In this document: positions 59,290 through 64,000 of the stretch, one piece after another | Position numbering within the stretch: the first letter of the stretch is position 1 | Layout of the letters: every line of letters starts with the position of its first letter | DNA from: Carallia brachiata | Lineage: Eukaryota > Streptophyta > Magnoliopsida > Malpighiales > Rhizophoraceae | Assembly (NCBI GenBank): GCA_021464245.1 | Contig: JADCRB010000001.1 | Location: forward strand, 7,808,152 to 7,872,151 | DNA length: 64,000 bases | Direction: 5' to 3' | Position numbers and translations under genes: made by a program | Notes under the pieces: model-generated | What the model was told of the DNA's origin: nothing | Seen by the model: only the letters and a program-made list of their open reading frames with translations | Database searches by the model: none

Positions 59290-62200
59290 TAGCGAAACCA
59301 ATGGATCAAAGCCAGATCTTTATAGAAAACATGGTGGTAGGTTGAAAGTGGAATTGCCTGTTTTCCCTACGGGCATAAAGCTACTAAAACTGGTACTCGC
59401 TCGCAGAAACTCCTTTTCTGTGGCAAATATTCTTCATGCGGGTTTTGTGGTATGCATTTCAATAGCCCTTCTCACCACCTGCATTTCATCACTTATCCTG
59501 TGTGCATGGGAAATGGGAATACCTTGGCATTGGCCGTTTTAAAAGGGCGATGACTTAGCCATTTGTGGAAAACAAAGCATGGAAATCATAACTGTTGCGT
59601 TGTCACACCTGCTGAAACTCTCTTAGTAGTAAAAATGGTTAGTGACGAAAATCATCTTTCACTAGATATTTGCCACAGCATGATTATGGTTCTCAGTGGC
59701 TGCGACGTTATTCTTGAACAACCCAAATGAAATTTGACAAAGAACGTGGACAGGGAGCCATACGGTTGGTGCAACCGTATGGTGCCGTCATATTAAGTCA
59801 ACGAATGCAACTAGTTATTAATAAAATGTTATTACATTGAAAAAATATAAAATAATAAAATTAAAATGAAAATTAAATAAATATTATTTTAAAATTTAAA
59901 GTATAACAACACGTAATGTGTTAAAAATTTTATACAAAATATTAATGCAGCGTTTATTAGTAAGTGGTTGTATTTGTTGAATTTAGTGGTAGGTTGGTAT
60001 GGCTAAATCATTACCAGACATTTTCCTTTGACAAATTGGACGCGAAACACAGCTAGAAACTTGACTTGACTTGCTTAATGTAACTTGATTGTTGGTTATC
60101 ATCGAACAATTGCACGCCAAATGCTGAATCTGCCTAAAAGAGATATACATGATGACGACATTATCTGCTATTGTGCGAAAAAATACTGGCATTCACAAGA
60201 AGCCAAAAGAAAAGATGAGTGCCATTCTCAAATTCGGGCAGAGGTGTTCTCAGTGAATCTTTCGAAACAGTCATTACCAATTAACACGTTGAATATTTCT
60301 TATTTTTACTTTATTTGGTCAGCTAGCAACTATAGGACCCAATGGCCTTATTTTTAACTAAAACTGGCAACGAATATGGGAGATGGTAAAGTGGGAGAGA
60401 GAGAGAAGAGAATGTAGTGATCGTGGAACTTCTGCTGTTCGGCTGATGTTGCAAGGTACTGGTTTCAGGCCAGACTGGAAATGTGGGAAAAATCTCTCGC
60501 CTCAGCCCATCAAAACCGCTTTTTTCAAAGGGGAAAAATGAAGGGAAAACTGAGTTGGGTAGTAGGTATAGAAAAATTCTCTATTTGGCATAAAAGCTGG
60601 TAGAACTTTTTTTTTTTGGTAATTTTTATTTTCCTTCCTTTTACTTTTTCACCAACCCAATTTCCAAAACATATGAAAGGAAAACTGGAATTCTTTAATC
60701 TCATTTTCTTTCCCGACTAATTTGTTCTCCCTCATCTTTCCTCGGGCGCCCTCACTTGGTTCCAAATACAGGCAAAAGGGCTAAACAGAGAAATGCACTT
60801 GATGGGCACAAAGCTGGATCTCATGTTTGACTTGCAAAATGCTCCCCACATTAAACAAAGTCATGGGGAATCTTTTAGGACAGTTGTTGCCTTTTTGTCC
60901 TTTTTTTTTTTTTATCCTTTTCTTCTCCAATATTAAATTTGATTCGACATAAAATTGTTTTTTTCGATCAAAGACATATAATTGTGCAGCCATAAATGAA
61001 TTAAATTAAACATATCAATTATTTGAAATAGTAGTTATTGATAAATTAATGTATTTATATTCTTATAATTTGTGTTCGAGTCCATGCTTACATTTTTTCT
61101 TGATAAAAGGTTAAGTGACTACTGAAGTAATTATAAATTATAACGCAACGATGAGTTTTATATTCAGTAATTATTATAATTTTTGTAGTAGAATCACTCT
61201 CGGTCCCATTGACACTCAGATGAAAAGTTTGCCCCTTAAAAAATGATTAAATGAGACAATTTTAAAAAAATTACTTTATTTTTAACTTATAAATTCGATG
61301 ATAAACGACATATTTATAATAATTTTATTTTGTTGTTAAAATAATATTAAACATAAAAATAAAAAATAAAGGGCAGTACTCTTGTATACGTCCCATGAAC
61401 TGAGCACTTCCCTGCTCTGCCCTCCACGTGAAGAAACTAGAAGATTCTGTGATCTGATTATTAACTCAGCAGTCAGCAAGCAGTACTCTAATTTTGTCCC
61501 ATTCTGAGCTTCTTGATTAGAATTTTATCTGGAAGCAAGTAAAGCAACACCAACAATACTGAAAAAAAAAAATGATGGGAAACTCAAAATGACAGCATTA
61601 AATAATATTACCCATAGCCGACCACCTATCCAAATTCCATTTTCCAGTTTTTGCATGACCAATTATTTCATAACACGATTAGCCGGCTCTTGTAGCTACC
61701 AAACGAATAAGAGTTTTTCAGGGTAGGCAGCCCAGTTCTCATTTTATCATATTCAGAAAAATGGCCTACGCAAAATAATCATCTCTCCACGTTAAGTGTT
61801 AAATTTTGGACTGAGGTCCATGAAGCTCTACGTGCAGGCTACTAAATAATGTTTGAAGGTTGCAAAGGGTGACTTATCAAAGAATCAAATGCAGTTCTTC
61901 ACGTTGTTTTGATTTTTGATACCTTTTTGTTGGTTCATTATTATGGTTAAGTTTTGGATCATAATGGATATAATGCTCAAGTGATAAACTTAAATGCATA
62001 TTTGCTTTAATAAACCCATAAACTTAGATAATTTAGACTTCTAGGTTAGATATGGTGTGCCTAATTGGGCCCATCTAGGTTTGTTATTATTATTATTTAT
62101 TTTTTCACCTTGTAACATTTTACATGACATGGTAGATAATGATTTGTGAGAATTTATGTCTCAGATTTTTGGGGGAGGACACAACGACCCCATAACTTGG

Positions 62201-62494
62201 AAAAATAGCAAAGTGAACTTTACTTCACTTCTCACATGCTAGAGTTGACCTCTTTAAGTCATCCACTTACCATTGTTTTTTAGGACTTATATAAAAATCT
62301 TCTGCTTCTTAATTTTATTCTTAATTTTATTTCTTTAAATTATGATCAGGACAGCTTTGCCCCCCTAAGACATATAATAATGGGATGAATGAAATTTTTT
62401 TTAAAAAAAAAAAGAAAGAAAAAGAAAATATATCGATGATGATAGATTTAACATGTAAGTAACAAGCTAGCAAGCTAGATCAAATTTCATTAAA
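59290..62494. other. Intergenic region, no supported gene
   Basis: AT-rich DNA between ENGase copy 2 and the LBD gene. An 87-codon open frame at 59279-59542 has a hydrophobic segment (HAGFVVCISIALLTTCISSL) but no recognised family, and I do not call it a gene. A perfect hairpin lies at 59758-59782. The last part, toward 62494, is probably the LBD 3' UTR. Confidence 0.5.
59758..59782. repeat. Perfect 10-bp hairpin
   Basis: CCATACGGTT, a 5-base loop GGTGC, then AACCGTATGG: a perfect inverted repeat. A related phrase, CACCATACGGTGCA, occurs at about 17446-17459 near the PYL promoter, so the motif may be the core of a small repeat family. It could also act as a terminator-like or foldback structure, but no function can be assigned. 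Confidence 0.6.
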
Positions 62495-63491
62495 TTAAGA
62501 AATTATGTCCCCAAAAATGCTCTCCCTCTTGAGAGAGTCTTGAATTACATTGCTAGAAGAGGCAAAATTAAGGTACTGGGGAAGGCCATTTGGGAGGAGA
62601 AACGACTTGTCGTCTGGCTCCATCTGTGGTGTTGGCATCACTACTGGCTCATGCTGCATCTGGATGCACAGTATCTCCGCTTGAGCCACCGCCAGTTGCA
62701 TTTGCAGCTGAGACACCTGGTTTTGCAGGTAAGATATGGCTCCAACACACCCATAAACTGGGTCTCTCACCCTTGCATTCGCTTCATAGACCAAACTGCT
62801 CACCGCATCCGCTCTCTGATGAACTGGGAGCTCCTGCTTCCCAAACGTTTATGGTGGTTAATTATAGTCCATACCCTCATGGTAGACAAATTAGTTAACG
62901 GTAACTGTATGCTCCTTGATTAGAAAATACACATAAGACTAACGAGTTTCATCAACTGATATTAGAGTCGTTTTCATAATTGAAGGATTCAAGTCTGAAT
63001 CAGAGTCAATTAATTAAAAAAATAAAAAAATACACACAACAAATTTGTGACTTTTGTGTTGGCGAGTAAAATATTTAAGAGCGTGCATACATATCTCGGT
63101 AAATTATTCTAAATTTTTTAGAATAAAATACGCATATTATTTTTAAAATGATAACTGATATTTTTAAAATGTAAAAATAATAAGTGTTTTAAAAATATTA
63201 ATTTTTATTTCAAAAATAATAATTTTATTTTTATATGAGACAAAAATCGACACAAAAAATCTCAGAACACTAACTTTTTTTCAACATTTAAACACATATG
63301 GCAGAGGAAGGAGAGAGAGAGAGAGAGAGAGAGACCTGCAACATTTTGCTGACATTGCTAGCACCAAAGACCTTGTGGACAATGGCAAACTTGTGGGGGT
63401 CATCAGAAGGGAAGTAAGGAGCAAAAACGCAGTCCTTAGCGCACCGGCGTCTAAGCAACTTGCAGGAAGCGCATGGTGAATTTCCACCCAT
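62495..63491 (-). CDS. LBD4: LOB-domain (LBD) transcription factor, LBD4/LBD12-like
   Basis: Plant-specific DNA-binding protein of 164 aa. Exons on the minus strand: 63491-63336 and 62833-62495, compatible phase 0. The zinc-finger-like C block is C7-x2-C10-x6-C17-x3-C21 in [15 protein letters not shown]. The GAS block is around [17 protein letters not shown], followed by [37 protein letters not shown] and a leucine-repeat coiled coil ([20 protein letters not shown]). Length and the intron position match LBD4/LBD12, which act in organ boundaries, vascular patterning and lateral organ development. The C-terminus is divergent (NLNFAS-type, Ser-rich). It reads toward the ENGase genes. The intron begins directly after the Gln codon and contains a GA microsatellite next to the donor. 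Confidence 0.9.
63125..63235. repeat. AT-rich dispersed repeat, related to 600-720
   Basis: It shares phrases such as AACTGATATTTTTA and TTTTAAAAATATTAAT, in the same order, with 600-720. No coding is seen. Confidence 0.4.
63310..63334. repeat. GA microsatellite at LBD intron donor
   Basis: A run of about 12 GA dinucleotides (TC on the coding strand) directly follows the splice donor of LBD exon 1. Length variation here is likely but leaves the coding region untouched. Confidence 0.75.
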
Positions 63492-63618
63492 TTTTTGTGT
63501 GTTTGTGTTTAGGGGCCCTCAGGGGAGAAACTCTGGTGTATGTGAAAATGGGGTTGGGAAAATGGGGAAGATGGAGTAGTACTAGAAAGCGTGGAGGGTG
63601 TGGGATTGGAGTGGTGCT

Positions 63619-63626
63619 ATTTATAA
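63619..63626 (-). promoter_or_regulatory. LBD core promoter TATA box
   Basis: On the minus strand the sequence is TATAAATAG, an excellent TATA box, about 128 bases upstream of the LBD start codon at 63491. This implies transcription initiation near 63590 and a leader of about 100 bases. Confidence 0.65.
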
Positions 63627-64000
63627 TGGCCATGAACGTGCAACAAGTAAATCAGATATAAACACGACACTGTTCAAGGACAGCGTACATGATTAAAAAA
63701 ATTCAACTGCTAATTAATAGTTTAGCTCTGATAGCCCAGCGCTAGCTACATATGAGACGAGAGATATTAGTTGCATATTTGAGAAGACATATTAGTTCTT
63801 TTTTTTTTTTTTTTTAAAAAAAAATATATAGTCAAACAAATGTATAATTAAATAATATTCAGATTTATATTTTGTGTAATAATAAATATATTTTTTATAA
63901 TCATAATAATAAAAAATAATATAAATAAATATTATTATTTTTTTAATTTATATTTTTTAATTATAATTATATAAAATATACTTATTATTATTAAAATACG

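Noticed and set aside
59279..59542. 87-codon open frame with a membrane-like segment after ENGase copy 2
   Set aside because: Its start coincides with a likely splice acceptor of the ENGase tail and there is no family match. It is probably 3' UTR or intergenic sequence.

Overview
The window is nuclear DNA from a flowering plant, most likely a woody eudicot. Genes are split by GT-AG introns into exons typical of angiosperms. The intergenic DNA is AT-rich and full of plant transposon debris. The protein families (CLASSY, PYL ABA receptor, LBD, plant ENGase) are plant-specific or plant-type. I do not assign a species.

Layout. 1-350 is the end of a CACTA transposon, followed by AT-rich repeats. 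4189-9229 (+) is a CLASSY-type SNF2 remodeler of RNA-directed DNA methylation. 9230-17500 is AT-rich intergenic DNA with small foldback and MITE-like elements. 17564-18291 (+) is an intronless PYL4/5/6-type ABA receptor. 19947-20791 is an internally deleted copia retrotransposon with both LTRs and its target-site duplication. 28277-22889 (-) is an 11-exon ATG27/MRH-domain membrane protein. 34054-32846 (-) is an F-box protein with an FBA-type C-terminus. 37052-41537 (+) is the DEAD-box helicase RH18 (Spb4/DDX55 family, ribosome biogenesis). 41938-43240 holds a SINE, a GC-richer insert of unknown type and another SINE-like sequence. 43963-50226 and 51243-59000 (+) are tandem copies of cytosolic endo-beta-N-acetylglucosaminidase (GH85). 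63491-62495 (-) is an LBD4/LBD12-like LOB-domain transcription factor.

The genes do not form one pathway. The only evident functional grouping is the ENGase tandem pair, which shares intron positions, phases and nine identical internal exon lengths. Six single-base indels break otherwise conserved frames: three in CLASSY, one in PYL and two in RH18 exon 1. The ENGase pair, ATG27, F-box and LBD genes read cleanly. Because the breaks are isolated and mostly beside short base runs, residual assembly errors are the simplest explanation. Real lesions cannot be excluded from sequence alone.

I found no convincing new multi-gene system. The best discoveries are structural: a MITE insertion with its empty site preserved in an adjacent tandem duplicate, a deleted copia element with identifiable TSD and PBS, a MITE family shared between two loci, and the frameshift that removes the last helix of an ABA receptor.
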